A stretch of 64,000 bases of DNA from assembly GCF_900156045.1 (NCBI RefSeq), contig NZ_FTMX01000002.1, positions 868,001-932,000 on the forward strand. Direction: 5' to 3'. Below the pieces are notes generated by a model. That model was not told the origin of the DNA, made no database searches, and saw only the letters and a program-made list of their open reading frames with translations. Below are positions 55,048 to 63,882 of the stretch, one piece after another. Position 1 is the first letter of the stretch; the number at the start of each line of letters is the position of its first letter. The DNA comes from Peribacillus simplex. GTDB taxonomy: Bacteria > Bacillota > Bacilli > Bacillales > DSM-1321. Made by a program: the position numbers and the translations under genes.

Positions 55048-55073
55048 GTCAAATGAAATCGATTTCATTTGAC
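55048..55073. promoter_or_regulatory. Operator-like palindrome 1 before iolA
   Basis: A perfect 26-bp palindrome centred between 55060 and 55061, with core ATGAAATCGATTTCAT extended by GTCA/TGAC. It lies 60-85 bases upstream of the iolA start, in the promoter region. The central CG is typical of LacI-family operators; the core also fits the loose CcpA cre pattern. Confidence 0.8.
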
Positions 55074-55160
55074 TATAGAAAAAATCCATCCATGTTTCTT
55101 TCTAGGATCAATCAATTGGATTTCTAGCTCAATCCAAATATCAAAGCCTGTTAATCTGGT

Positions 55161-55178
55161 AATGAAATCGATTTCATT
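55161..55178. promoter_or_regulatory. Operator-like palindrome 2 before iolA
   Basis: An 18-bp perfect palindrome with the same core ATGAAATCGATTTCAT, centred 109 bases upstream of palindrome 1. Confidence 0.75.
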
Positions 55179-55317
55179 TCTTTAAAAAGTTCCCCCTGAA
55201 GAAAAATTTGAACACCTATCCCGGCGCAATAATATCTAATCATCCTTAAACTTGAAATAGTTCATGCCTATCCCACTTCCAGTTCTGATTAAAGCTTGTC
55301 CATAATCGCGACCATGG

Positions 55318-55333
55318 ATGAAATCGATTTCAT
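55318..55333. promoter_or_regulatory. Operator-like palindrome 3 before iolA
   Basis: The 16-bp core ATGAAATCGATTTCAT, centred 156 bases upstream of palindrome 2. The three sites span about 285 bases, which would allow DNA looping. Confidence 0.7.
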
Positions 55334-55945
55334 TTACTTTATAAGGAAATACTACAATGAAATTTTTTCCCTGTAAACACTTTTTTTGGATTTTTTTTAA
55401 TATTCTATCTTCTCCACATTTCAAAACATTGATGGATATGGAAATGTGCTTGAAAATTTAATTAAAAGCATTTCCAGGGAGTTTGCTTCTTCGTCGTAAT
55501 CGAAATCCCCTCTGGGACCGGTCTTGGTTTCAGATAAACTAACCACTACTTTAAAGACATCTTAATGGTATTTTTAAATATTAATATTTCTAAACTTAAT
55601 TGATTTTATCTTAGGAATCCTAGCCACCCTAAGAACTAAACCCCTTATTAGTTCATAAATATTAACATACTAAATGACCTCCTCTCTCCCACTCTTCACT
55701 TTTCTATCAAAGACACCAGACACCATTCTAAAAAAATATTTTACTATATCAACAGAATAGGAATATCATAAACCTATTTTGAGATGATCCCATCAACAAA
55801 AAGAGGCACCCATAATGGGAGCCTGAATTTTAGTGAAGGTAAGCTATTGTATGTGAACGGCCACCATTCCGCATCCCTATGCAACGCGATATTGAGAAAT
55901 GGGATATTCCACCCAGTAACTTAACTTTTCTAATGTACGGAATCT
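55334..55945. other. Intergenic region between iol operators and the heme monooxygenase gene
   Basis: AT-rich, no convincing gene. A hairpin at 55808-55825 (GGCACCCAT / ATGGGAGCC, one mismatch) is followed on the minus strand by TCTTTTTG and looks like a second terminator after the monooxygenase gene. Confidence 0.5.
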
Positions 55946-55980
55946 AAAAAAAGGCCAGTCCGTTATCTCACTGCCTTTTT
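55946..55980 (-). terminator. Terminator overlapping the end of the heme monooxygenase gene
   Basis: Minus strand AAAAAGGCAGT pairs with ACTGGCCTTTTT (one bulged base), ending in a T run. The 5' arm lies within the last codons of the gene. Confidence 0.75.
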
Positions 55981-56283
55981 AATAGCCTTCACTTCATATA
56001 ATGATCCTTCCGAACTGACGATATAATCAGGCTTTGGTTTCCCAAGGTTTGCTTTATGTCCTGCGATATGGGCTTCACTCTTTTCCCACTGCTTCCAATG
56101 CTCCTCCGACTCCCAATTGATCATAATGATGACCTCTTCATCGCCGCGTCGCACTTTTTTCACCATCACACTTAAATCGATGAACCCCTCCTGCTTTTCA
56201 ATGATCCCTTCCCCGCTGAACCGTTTTACTACTTGTTCTGCATTTCCTTCTTTTAAAACCATTTTTCTCATCTGAACGAACAA
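55963..56283 (-). CDS. hmoA: IsdG-like heme-degrading monooxygenase (HmoA type)
   Basis: About 106 residues of the antibiotic-biosynthesis-monooxygenase/IsdG fold. The blocks VVKRFSGEGIIEKQEGFIDL, VMVKKVRRGDEEVIIMINWE and HWKQWEKSEAHIAGHKA hold the Trp and His positions of the heme site, and resemble B. subtilis HmoA (YetG). It would open heme to release iron. The start is probably the TTG at 56281-56283 (giving MFVQMRKMVLKEG) behind GGAG; the longer frame to 56298 uses another TTG. A Fur box overlaps the promoter, consistent with heme-iron use during iron starvation. Confidence 0.8.
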   Translation of the reverse strand: MFVQMRKMVLKEGNAEQVVKRFSGEGIIEKQEGFIDLSVMVKKVRRGDEEVIIMINWESEEHWKQWEKSEAHIAGHKANLGKPKPDYIVSSEGSLYEVKAIKKAVR

Positions 56284-56319
56284 TATGAACAACTCCAATC
56301 GATATACTAATAATGAATC

Positions 56320-56349
56320 ATTTTAGTCGATAACGATTCTCATTGTCAA
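56320..56349 (-). promoter_or_regulatory. Fur-box promoter of the heme monooxygenase gene
   Basis: Minus strand -35 TTGACA (56344-56349), 18-base spacer and -10 TAAAAT (56320-56325). Between them 56329-56347 matches the 19-bp Fur box at 16 of 19 positions. Confidence 0.75.
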
Positions 56350-56412
56350 TTATTACACCCTTAACTTGAGTACCTCAGAACTCTAAATCCCAAAAACAAA
56401 ATAAAAAATGAA

Positions 56413-56438
56413 TCAGGAAGTCATGCAGATCTTCCTGA
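56413..56438. terminator. Bidirectional terminator after the 42-residue gene
   Basis: Perfect 8-bp stem TCAGGAAG / CTTCCTGA with a 10-base loop and T-rich tails on both sides (CATTTTTTAT in each direction). Confidence 0.8.
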
Positions 56439-56456
56439 CCCATTTTTTATTGTCAT

Positions 56457-56585
56457 TCACCTTTTATCTTTAAGACTTTTGGGAACATAGTCATTCAGTT
56501 TGTTAAATAAAGAAGTAATGTAGGAGCTCAGTTCAAATCGATCCTCCTGAACAAATTCAATTAACGACACTCCATCCTTTTTCAT
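56457..56585 (-). CDS. Small acidic/amphipathic protein (42 aa), unknown
   Basis: An ATG behind AAAAGGGGGAAAA opens 42 codons: MKKDGVSLIEFVQEDRFELS, then SYITSLFNKLNDYVPKSLKD and KR. No membrane segment or known motif. The strong ribosome binding site and the terminator 20 bases after the stop support a real gene. I do not recognise the family. A cre-like site lies about 120 bases upstream. Confidence 0.6.
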   Translation of the reverse strand: MKKDGVSLIEFVQEDRFELSSYITSLFNKLNDYVPKSLKDKR

Positions 56586-56704
56586 ATTCTTTTCCCCCTT
56601 TTAGTATTATCCCGGTGCATGAACATTTCAGTCACTAATACCTGTGTATCCCGCATTAGACCACTTACATCTACTCTCCATCGTTTTCTTTATTTGATTA
56701 TATA

Positions 56705-56718
56705 AGAAAGCGCTTACA
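56705..56718. promoter_or_regulatory. Candidate CcpA cre site
   Basis: AGAAAGCGCTTACA fits the cre consensus TGNAANCGNWNNCA at all but the first position. It lies upstream of the 42-residue gene. Confidence 0.4.
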
Positions 56719-56868
56719 AAGTAAAATATTATAATACTATAGATTGCTATTTAATTAGGATGTTCCAGTTATATAAAGCTTCATCTTATTTAAATTATCA
56801 AACCATGCTGGCTTTTAGGTGCACTTTCAATATCATTACTACTTGTCTTTTTCACAGTGTATGAAGTT

Positions 56869-57048
56869 TCATGAAATGCCCTTCAATATTTCAGTTAAAC
56901 GAAGGAACTCTTCCTTATCTCGATTTCTTAATGAGTCATCGATTTCTTTTTCGATTTGTGCTTTCCGATAATCACTAAGGGCCTTTTTTAAAACCATTTC
57001 AGCCATCTCTTCAGGTTCAAGCGATGTTCCTGGCAATTGCTTCTCCAT
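56869..57048 (-). CDS. IDEAL-domain small protein (59 aa)
   Basis: A short soluble protein starting MEKQLPGTSLEPEEMAEMVL and ending in IEKEIDDSLRNRDKEEFLRL plus TEILKGIS. The C-terminal part fits the IDEAL domain (I-D-x-x-L-x-x-x-D-x-x-x-F-x-x-L) of small Bacillus proteins such as the tail of YpiB and of competence regulator ComK's relatives. The function is not established. The ATG follows AAGGAG with a 10-base gap. It is not linked to an obvious operon. Confidence 0.6.
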   Translation of the reverse strand: MEKQLPGTSLEPEEMAEMVLKKALSDYRKAQIEKEIDDSLRNRDKEEFLRLTEILKGIS

Positions 57049-57498
57049 ACGAAACCAACTCCTTAACCTTTTTTCTATTATACTAAATAACTTGGAGATT
57101 ATTATTATTTCTTGAAATCTTATCCTTTCTTCTTTTTCATTTCCTTATCCACATGATTTCCACTTTGCCACTCTTCTATACACAAAAAATTCTAAATGTT
57201 TCGAGTTTACTTCTCCTCCTTAGTTAAAACTTTTTCATTTTACCCGGTAAGTTCAAATCCTTATTCCCATTACTTTAGAATGAATTATATGCCAATACAG
57301 GTGATGAGAGCTAAGTTATTCGCTTCATTTTTTCAGAAAAATCAGAAATATATTGACCGGTATGGATAAGCCCTCTAAAATAATCTAAATAATCCAGTTT
57401 TTTACTTATATTCCTAAAGCATCATTTTTGTTCATTTCAGCTTTATTTATTGCTGTAAACAATTTTGATGAAATACTACGCATTAAAGGAGCATTTCC
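57049..57498. other. Upstream region of the MHS transporter, no gene seen
   Basis: AT-rich DNA between the IDEAL-domain gene and the divergent transporter gene. It must carry both promoters; none could be fixed with confidence. Confidence 0.4.
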
Positions 57499-58797
57499 AT
57501 GAAAAAAAGTCGAGTTCTTTTCGCTAGTTTAGCTGGTTCCGTTATTGAGTGGTATGATTTCTATTTATACGGGACAGCAACAGGCCTAGTTTTTACAACT
57601 CTATTCTTTCCCAATCATGATCCTGCGATTTCACTTCTTCTCGCCTTTGTCACTTTCGGGGCTGGTTACGCTGCCCGTCCAATCGGAAGTATCCTATTCG
57701 GCCATATGGGTGATCGCATCGGACGGAAGGCAGCACTCATGTTCACCCTTATTGGGATGGGAGGGAGTTCAATGCTTATCGGTGTTCTGCCCACATATGC
57801 CCAGGTTGGATTGGCCGCCCCCGCCATCTTGGTGGTGCTGAGGTTGATTCAAGGAATTTCCTTGGGAGGTGAATGGGGTGGAGCCATCCTATTGGCAACG
57901 GAGTCTGCTCCAAAGGGTGTCCGTGGTTTATATGGATCCATTCCCCAACTAGGGGTACCCATTGGTTTGGTTGCCGGTTCGTTCAGCCTAACCCTTATCA
58001 GTTCCTTGACAACCGATGCCCAATTTTTAGCTTGGGGTTGGCGGATACCATTCCTTTTAAGCGGTGTACTGATCGCATTGGCAATCTGGGTAAGGAGTGG
58101 CATTGAAGAAACGCCGGAATTCAAGCAGCAGAAAGATAGCGGTGATCTTGCGAAAGTTCCCATTATCGAAACGTTAAAACACGATTGGAGAAGTGTGCTG
58201 CAAGTGATCGGACTAAAAATTGGGGACGGGTTCTTCAATGTATTCATCATGTCCTATGTTCTCGTCTTCACTACACTGTATTTTGGTTATTCCCAAGATT
58301 CAGCCCTTACCGGTTTAACGATTGGCTGCGCTACAATGCTAATTACCATTCCTGTCATTGGTTACATTTCAGATTTCATCGATCGAAAAATCATTTATTT
58401 TGGGGGCCTGATTCTCCTTTTCATCTTAGCCATCCCATATTTCACAATGATTGGGCGTGGGGTCGGCTGGTTCTACATTATGCAGGCAGTTGTACTCGGC
58501 GTCATCTGGGGTGCCATTTTTTCTACACAAGGGACATTATTCTCGGAGCTCTTTCCAGCCAAGGTCCGTTATACTGGATTATCTGTCGGTTATCAGGTCG
58601 CGGCAGCCATAGCAGGTTTCGGTCCGCTCATCTGGACTGGCATGGCGGAATCATATGGTCCATCCCCTTTGGTATTTGGCGGATTCATGATGGCAGGTCT
58701 TGCAATTTCCCTGGCGCTTTGTATATTATCACCGCATTTCAGCAGAAAGATTGAAAAGGATCAAACAATCAAGCCACATGAGCTGGATTTGAACTAA
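57499..58797 (+). CDS. MFS transporter, metabolite:H+ symporter (MHS) family
   Basis: 432 residues with 12 membrane segments. MHS signatures: SLAGSVIEWYDFYLYGTATG, FVTFGAGYAARPIGSILFGH, MGDRIGRKAALMFTLIGMGG, LRLIQGISLGGEWGGAILLA (the family-typical GGEWGGA), and SELFPAKVRYTGLSVGYQVA. Members import dicarboxylates, shikimate, proline/betaine or similar compounds; the substrate here is unknown. The ATG follows AAAGGAGC. It is monocistronic with a strong terminator. Confidence 0.88.
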   Translation: MKKSRVLFASLAGSVIEWYDFYLYGTATGLVFTTLFFPNHDPAISLLLAFVTFGAGYAARPIGSILFGHMGDRIGRKAALMFTLIGMGGSSMLIGVLPTYAQVGLAAPAILVVLRLIQGISLGGEWGGAILLATESAPKGVRGLYGSIPQLGVPIGLVAGSFSLTLISSLTTDAQFLAWGWRIPFLLSGVLIALAIWVRSGIEETPEFKQQKDSGDLAKVPIIETLKHDWRSVLQVIGLKIGDGFFNVFIMSYVLVFTTLYFGYSQDSALTGLTIGCATMLITIPVIGYISDFIDRKIIYFGGLILLFILAIPYFTMIGRGVGWFYIMQAVVLGVIWGAIFSTQGTLFSELFPAKVRYTGLSVGYQVAAAIAGFGPLIWTGMAESYGPSPLVFGGFMMAGLAISLALCILSPHFSRKIEKDQTIKPHELDLN

Positions 58798-58823
58798 ATT
58801 AAAATCTCTGGCATGAGTAATAA

Positions 58824-58871
58824 CAGAGGCTGCACGTCCTATCACTCGGACGAGCTGCTTCTGTTTTTTTA
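58824..58871. terminator. Terminator between the MHS transporter and HAD phosphatase genes
   Basis: Long imperfect stem CAGAGGCTGCACGTCC with CGGACGAGCTGCTTCTG, then TTTTTTT on the plus strand. It serves the transporter and possibly the convergent HAD gene. Confidence 0.85.
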
Positions 58872-58880
58872 TATACCTCA

Positions 58881-59576
58881 CTATACTTCCTTGCTTCCTA
58901 CAATCTCCAAAAGATCAGTGAGCGCCCGGATTTCATAGGTGGGCTTGATTCCCAGATTATTATCCTTTTGATGGGGATTGTACCAGCATGTATCCATTCC
59001 ATAATTCAAACCACCCTGTATATCTGATGTCAAGGAGTCACCCACCATTAATGCTATCGATTTATCCGTGATCTTTAACTGGGAACATGCATAATCAAAA
59101 ATCCCTTTATCAGGCTTCTGAAACCCAGCCTCTTGGGAAATTATCAAAGTCTCAAAGGTATTGCAAAGTGGTGATCCCCCGATTCTTGCTGTCTGCACTG
59201 TCGTGAAGCCATTTGTTATAATAGCCAGCCGGCATCCTCCAAGCTTCTCGCAAACCTCTAAAGCCCCGGGCAGAAGATGTATTTCCTTTCCCAAATGTCC
59301 AAGGTACGCACGGCTGAATGATTCCGCATCGATATCAAGCCCATGCTTCAGGAACAATCGCTTGAACCTTTCCACTCCCAAATTTGTTAAATCAATAAGT
59401 CCCTGTTCCAAATCCCTCCATAATACCTGACTGATTTCTTGGTAGCATTCCGCATAATCCTCCGCCCCTGTGGGCAAACCGAATTCCAAGAAGACTTCAT
59501 GCAGTGCTTTTTTTTCCGATATTCCAAAGTCTAGCAATGTATCATCAACATCAAATAAGATAATCTCGTATTTCAT
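58881..59576 (-). CDS. HAD-family nucleotidase, YjjG/YfnB-like
   Basis: About 231 residues, a haloacid-dehalogenase-type phosphatase. HAD motifs: I LFDVDDTLLDFG (nucleophile Asp), II LAIITNGFTT, III EAGFQKPDKGIF (Lys), IV MVGDSLTSDIQGG. The cap region and length match the YjjG group, which dephosphorylates non-canonical pyrimidine nucleotides (house cleaning). The ATG at 59574-59576 lies behind TTGGAGGCAG. A terminator separates it from the upstream symporter gene. Confidence 0.88.
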   Translation of the reverse strand: MKYEIILFDVDDTLLDFGISEKKALHEVFLEFGLPTGAEDYAECYQEISQVLWRDLEQGLIDLTNLGVERFKRLFLKHGLDIDAESFSRAYLGHLGKEIHLLPGALEVCEKLGGCRLAIITNGFTTVQTARIGGSPLCNTFETLIISQEAGFQKPDKGIFDYACSQLKITDKSIALMVGDSLTSDIQGGLNYGMDTCWYNPHQKDNNLGIKPTYEIRALTDLLEIVGSKEV

Positions 59577-59661
59577 CACTGCCTCCAAAATCATTTTAGT
59601 TCAACTTAACACATTTCTTTTAGTTACGTATCAATTATGCAAATTCATGGTTGAAAACTAC

Positions 59662-59693
59662 AAAAAGGATAGCTTTAAAGGCTATCCTTTTTT
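59662..59693. terminator. Bidirectional terminator after the second symporter
   Basis: Stem AAAAAGGATAGC / GCTATCCTTTTT with a 7-base loop, T-rich on both strands, about 75 bases after the symporter stop. Confidence 0.85.
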
Positions 59694-59766
59694 GAATGGT
59701 TCTTTATCGATAGTCATAGAAGATAAGGCGGATAGGACTGTTTCTAATAGACCGCTCTTCCTTTGA

Positions 59767-61251
59767 TCAAGAAGTGATGATTCGTTTAACCGGCTCTTCT
59801 TCCTGAATCACTTGTTGGTCTTTTCTTGTAAAAGCACTGACAGCCAGCATGACGATAAGGTTAAAGGTAATGGCGACGATTCCTATATCAAGATCCTGGA
59901 TGAAATGTGGTGCCTTCGGTAATATAGTGGCCATTGTTGCCTCTGCCAAAGTAAAGTAAGCGACCAACACCACCCCTAAAACCATACCTGCAGAGGCCCC
60001 CGCTTTACTTACCGGATTTCTCTTAAGCAAGCTGAATACTAAAGGAGGGAAAAGCTGCAGGACAAAACTGTAAGCCATGGTCAGTAATGCAATCATCGTA
60101 TTACCTCCATAGAATGTAAAGATTACGGAAACCAATGATACGATTGGAACAAATATACGGGTTAGTTTGGCAAGCTGTTCATTCGATGTGTCTGGCTTAA
60201 CGGCTTTAAAAATATTCTTTGATAAAATCGTGGCTGCCGTCAAAATTAACATCGAGCATGGTACAAGGGCTGCAAGCATGCCTGCTCCTCCGACAACGCC
60301 AACAATCCAGGGCGGGAAAGCATCTTTCGCGATTTTAAATAAGGCAAGGTCCGTATCTCCGCCTTGTAGATTCGGTATCTGCAAAACCGCCGTAAAACCG
60401 ATGAAAAGAATGAAAACCAAAATGATTTGATACAGAGGCAAAATGGCAGAGTTTTTCCTGAGAGCTGATTCATTTTGGGAAGATAAACTCGCTCCAAAAC
60501 AATGCGGCCACATATATTGGCCCAATGCGATGGTCAGGCAAAGGGAAATATACCAAGAGATGCTAAACCCTTCATCCGGAAGCAATAAGAATCCCGGTTT
60601 TGTTGCTTCAAGAGTTTCGAACATTGGTTGTATTCCGCCGAAGTAATGTATTGGCAAATAAATGCCCAAAAACACAATTACGACAAGAATGAGGATATCT
60701 TTCAATACTGCCGTCCAAGCCGAACCGTGAATACCTGACACATATACAAAAACAGTTACGCAGAGCATTCCGATCCAAACAGCAACTGTTGGGTGAATCA
60801 ATCCATATGATGCTTCGGAAACGATGATTTGAAAACCTTTTAATTGTAATACGATATAGGGAATCATTGACAGGACCCCAATAACAGCAACCAGAAGTCC
60901 CAATGGCTTACTATTATACTTTTTTGTGAAAAAGTCAGATTGCGTCAGCACATTATGTTTTTTCGCATAGCGCCAAATAGGGGGTAAAATCCAGAAAGGA
61001 ACGATGTAAGTAAGAGCGCAAAATATATAGATAGTGGGACCGCCCATACGGTATGCCGCTCCGCTGGCGCCAAGAAACACAAAAGTCGAAAACATCTCTC
61101 CTGCCATCAGAACGAACATGATTAAAGAACCGAAGTTCCTCCCCCCGACTGCCCACTGGTCAAGCTTCATTTCGCGCCCCTTTTTTGCGCGGATACCTAA
61201 GTAAAAAGCCAAAACAAGAGTCATGGTGATGATTAATATGGAACTGTTCAT
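59767..61251 (-). CDS. Sodium:solute symporter, paralogue of the 16.5 kb copy
   Basis: 494 residues, about 13 membrane segments, SSS family. It shares order and wording with the protein at 16467-17990. Examples are WAVGGRNFGSLIMFVLMAGE, FSTFVFLGASGAAYRMGGPT, WRYAKKHNVLTQSDFFTKKY, VSGIHGSAWTAVLKDILILV and GGAGMLAALVPCSMLILTAA. It overlaps its DUF3311 partner by four bases. No hydrolase is directly joined to it, but a CocE/NonD-type hydrolase gene lies upstream on the same strand. The substrate is unknown, probably a carboxylate. Confidence 0.9.
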   Translation of the reverse strand: MNSSILIITMTLVLAFYLGIRAKKGREMKLDQWAVGGRNFGSLIMFVLMAGEMFSTFVFLGASGAAYRMGGPTIYIFCALTYIVPFWILPPIWRYAKKHNVLTQSDFFTKKYNSKPLGLLVAVIGVLSMIPYIVLQLKGFQIIVSEASYGLIHPTVAVWIGMLCVTVFVYVSGIHGSAWTAVLKDILILVVIVFLGIYLPIHYFGGIQPMFETLEATKPGFLLLPDEGFSISWYISLCLTIALGQYMWPHCFGASLSSQNESALRKNSAILPLYQIILVFILFIGFTAVLQIPNLQGGDTDLALFKIAKDAFPPWIVGVVGGAGMLAALVPCSMLILTAATILSKNIFKAVKPDTSNEQLAKLTRIFVPIVSLVSVIFTFYGGNTMIALLTMAYSFVLQLFPPLVFSLLKRNPVSKAGASAGMVLGVVLVAYFTLAEATMATILPKAPHFIQDLDIGIVAITFNLIVMLAVSAFTRKDQQVIQEEEPVKRIITS

Positions 61252-61436
61252 TTATTCTCCTCCTGTCTATCACAGATCACACTGCTAATATAAAGGCAGA
61301 TGGATGTCAAAATAAGCCATGCTGTGGACCAAAAGATAATGAAAGGCAAACCGAATATATATGGCTCCACACGGTTAAACACAGATAATGAGCCAATCGC
61401 GGGTATGACGCTGAGCAGCACAATGATTTTCTTCAA
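61248..61436 (-). CDS. DUF3311 small membrane protein, second copy
   Basis: 62 residues with two membrane segments (IIVLLSVIPAIGSLSVF; FIIFWSTAWLILTSICLYIS), DUF3311 family, like the protein at 17987-18187. The start is a TTG behind AGGGGGACTT; its end overlaps the symporter start (ATGA). A candidate cre site lies about 45 bases upstream, suggesting catabolite repression of the pair. Confidence 0.82.
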   Translation of the reverse strand: MKKIIVLLSVIPAIGSLSVFNRVEPYIFGLPFIIFWSTAWLILTSICLYISSVICDRQEENK

Positions 61437-61478
61437 ATTGAAGTCCCCCTCTTAATAAAACTGTTAATGAAACGACCG

Positions 61479-61492
61479 TGAAAGCGCTTAAA
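61479..61492 (-). promoter_or_regulatory. Candidate CcpA cre site before the second DUF3311-symporter pair
   Basis: Minus strand TTTAAGCGCTTTCA fits TGNAANCGNWNNCA at 13 of 14 positions, with the symmetric AAGCGCTT centre typical of strong cre sites. Confidence 0.5.
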
Positions 61493-61990
61493 AAATGGGT
61501 CATGCACCTTGTCCCTTAACCGCCTTCACAATGGCATTAGCTTCACTACTAACCCTAAAAAAAGAATTAATATTACAAATTTTCAAACTACTATCATCAT
61601 TTTCTCTCTATTTAAGGTAGCAGGTCGGACTCCAGTTTAATCACCTTTTCCTTGACTTACATATAGCATAAGAGACAAAATTATGCATCATCTGTTATGT
61701 CATTTCCTTATGCCTGGAATCTATTATAATGGATGAACTTCCCCCTTCCTTTTAATTTATTTGCAAGAGTTATGCCAATAACTTTTATTCATAACCATTA
61801 ACCCTATAACCCTATTAATACTAGTGATCTAAGAATCCCATTGTCTTTTATTATCCTTATAATTTTGTTTTTTTAATATTGATCATTTGTTTCCTGAGTT
61901 TTAATCACCTCACCTGAACTGTTTTTAACTCATTAAACAGGTGAAATGTTGAAAACCAAACATAAGGAAGTCTCCTCCCTGAATTTATAA
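61493..61990. other. Intergenic region, no gene seen
   Basis: AT-rich DNA between the hydrolase gene and the DUF3311-symporter pair, both on the minus strand. No clear terminator or promoter could be fixed. Confidence 0.4.
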
Positions 61991-63751
61991 TCATTTTTCA
62001 CTCATGGGAATGATTGGCAATAGAATGTGAGAAGGAAATTCCCTGCTATGATAAATCGTTTGTCTGGCCGCTTTTGTTTCACTGCTTTCAATCATTGATT
62101 TCCCTGTATTCGGGTTGGGGGCATATTGTGGGAAACTGCTTGATGAAAGTTCAAGCAAGATTCGATGACCTGGAAGAAAGACATTGCTTGTAGCCCACAA
62201 GTTAATTTCGTATTCAACGATTTCCCCATTCAGTTCTTTTTCAGGTCGATGGCCGTTCCGATATTTTGCGTTGACGATTCCTTCGGTTAAATTAATCGCT
62301 GTGCCATCCGGTGATTCATCCACAAGCTTTGCAGTAAAATCAGTGTCCGATGCGTCAGTTGATGCAAACAACTTCACTTTTACCGGACCTGTTACTTCAA
62401 GTGCTTCTTTCAATGGCTCAGAAGTATAAACCAACACGTCGTTCCGCTTTTCGATTTCGCTCTGATCATATGGCCCCATTGTAAGTGGGCCGGAAAAAAG
62501 TGTAGCTCCACCCTTTGTCGGTACAGGGTTTTGGGGATCATATATATATGAATCCGTCTTTTCGCCCTCCTGCTCATTTCTGCTTAAGCGCCCATCACCT
62601 GTTTTCGTATTCGCTTTTCCATTACTGTGCAAATAATAACTCGTATATTCAGTCCTTTCAAGCGGCCATTCCATTTCATCACGCCATACATTTATCCCCA
62701 TTACAAATATTTTCACGGGCGGTTCCTTTTCAATACCATTATCGATGCCTTTAAGCCAGTGATTAAACCAACGAATATGAAGGGTGGTAATATCTTCTTC
62801 AAGGTTAATCCAATCCCCGGATGCGTGCACTCCAAAAGAGCGTTCACCCTGGACCGAGGAAAAAAGGCCATGGCTCCATGGACCAACAATTAGTTTTTGA
62901 GTATTGCTTAGTTGTCCATTCACTTTGTTCATTTCCACGTAATTTTCCAGAGTAGGGCCGATAAAACAATCATACCAACCGCCCAAATGAAAAGCAGGCA
63001 GCTGTAACCTATCAAATTTCCCAGTAATACCTGAATTCTGCCAATAAGTTTCGTCTTCGATTGGGTGATTCAAATGTTCAAGGAAAAAGTTATCTTCGTC
63101 CAGAACCTTTAATGGCGGCCAATCATTAATAGGTGCATATGCATACCATTCTTCAATATTGTTGAGGAAGTCAGCAAGCATTCGAATTGCTGAAGTCATT
63201 TCCTTATTTTTTTCATACTTCCGCTTCAGCAAATCAGGCACAATCGATTCCAATGTCCACGTTTCAAAAAGGCCGAGAGCAAAGGCCCCATTTCGATAAA
63301 CCGTTCCATTTCTTTGGTCATTCAGCGTCATTGCTGGAAAAATGGCAATTAAGTGTGGAGGTTTTTTTTCTGCTGCAAGCAGCTGCGTGTATCCATAATA
63401 GGATAGGCCAAACATGCCCACTTTCCCGGTGGAATACGAGAGTGAAGCCGCCCATTCCACTGTGTCGTATCCATCATCTGCTTCCTGGCTGAATGGCCGG
63501 AATTCTCCTTCTGACCGAAATCGTCCTCTCACATCCTGAATGATGACAATGAACCCATTTTCAACAAGACGATGGGTGTCCAAATAACGATGGGAATAAA
63601 GCGGTAAGTCTTTACTGTACGGAAGCCTGGTCAATAACACTGGAAAATTTCCAGTCAAATTAGGTCTGTATATATCAGCATAAAGTACGGTGCCGTCCCT
63701 CATCGTGCATGGCACATTTTTTTCGACAACTATTTCAACTTTTTTCATCAT
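61991..63751 (-). CDS. CocE/NonD family hydrolase (X-Pro dipeptidyl-peptidase S15-like)
   Basis: About 586 residues. An alpha/beta-hydrolase domain comes first (MRDGTVLYADIYRPNLTG; nucleophile in GMFGLSYYGYTQLLAAEK; acid in GGWYDCFIGPTLENYVEM; His in VGPWSHGLFSS). The C-terminal beta-sandwich domain follows (SEPLKEALEVTGPVKVKLFA to SSSFPQYAPNPNTG). Members are esterases, amino-ester hydrolases or prolyl dipeptidases such as cocaine esterase. No signal peptide is evident, so it is probably cytosolic. The ATG at 63749-63751 follows GAGGAGCGG; the frame to 63775 is less likely. Confidence 0.87.
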   Translation of the reverse strand: MMKKVEIVVEKNVPCTMRDGTVLYADIYRPNLTGNFPVLLTRLPYSKDLPLYSHRYLDTHRLVENGFIVIIQDVRGRFRSEGEFRPFSQEADDGYDTVEWAASLSYSTGKVGMFGLSYYGYTQLLAAEKKPPHLIAIFPAMTLNDQRNGTVYRNGAFALGLFETWTLESIVPDLLKRKYEKNKEMTSAIRMLADFLNNIEEWYAYAPINDWPPLKVLDEDNFFLEHLNHPIEDETYWQNSGITGKFDRLQLPAFHLGGWYDCFIGPTLENYVEMNKVNGQLSNTQKLIVGPWSHGLFSSVQGERSFGVHASGDWINLEEDITTLHIRWFNHWLKGIDNGIEKEPPVKIFVMGINVWRDEMEWPLERTEYTSYYLHSNGKANTKTGDGRLSRNEQEGEKTDSYIYDPQNPVPTKGGATLFSGPLTMGPYDQSEIEKRNDVLVYTSEPLKEALEVTGPVKVKLFASTDASDTDFTAKLVDESPDGTAINLTEGIVNAKYRNGHRPEKELNGEIVEYEINLWATSNVFLPGHRILLELSSSSFPQYAPNPNTGKSMIESSETKAARQTIYHSREFPSHILLPIIPMSEK

Positions 63752-63839
63752 GACCGCTCCTCTTAGCTCTACCATTGATTTGAGTTACTTTTGACTGTGA
63801 TTAATGATCCCCATTCCATGTTCCTTTCGTAAAAACAAA

Positions 63840-63882
63840 GAGACCAAGTGCTTTTCTTTCCAAGCCTTGGCCTCTTCCTTTT
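63840..63882. terminator. Terminator-like hairpin at the right edge
   Basis: Stem GAGACCAAGTGC / GCCTTGGCCTC with G-U pairs, T-rich on both sides (TTCCTTTTTT on plus; TTTGTTTTT on minus). It probably ends a minus-strand gene beyond the window. Confidence 0.65.

Noticed and set aside
55236-55424. 62-codon open frame on the minus strand before iolA
   Set aside because: It covers palindrome 3; no ribosome binding site or family match.
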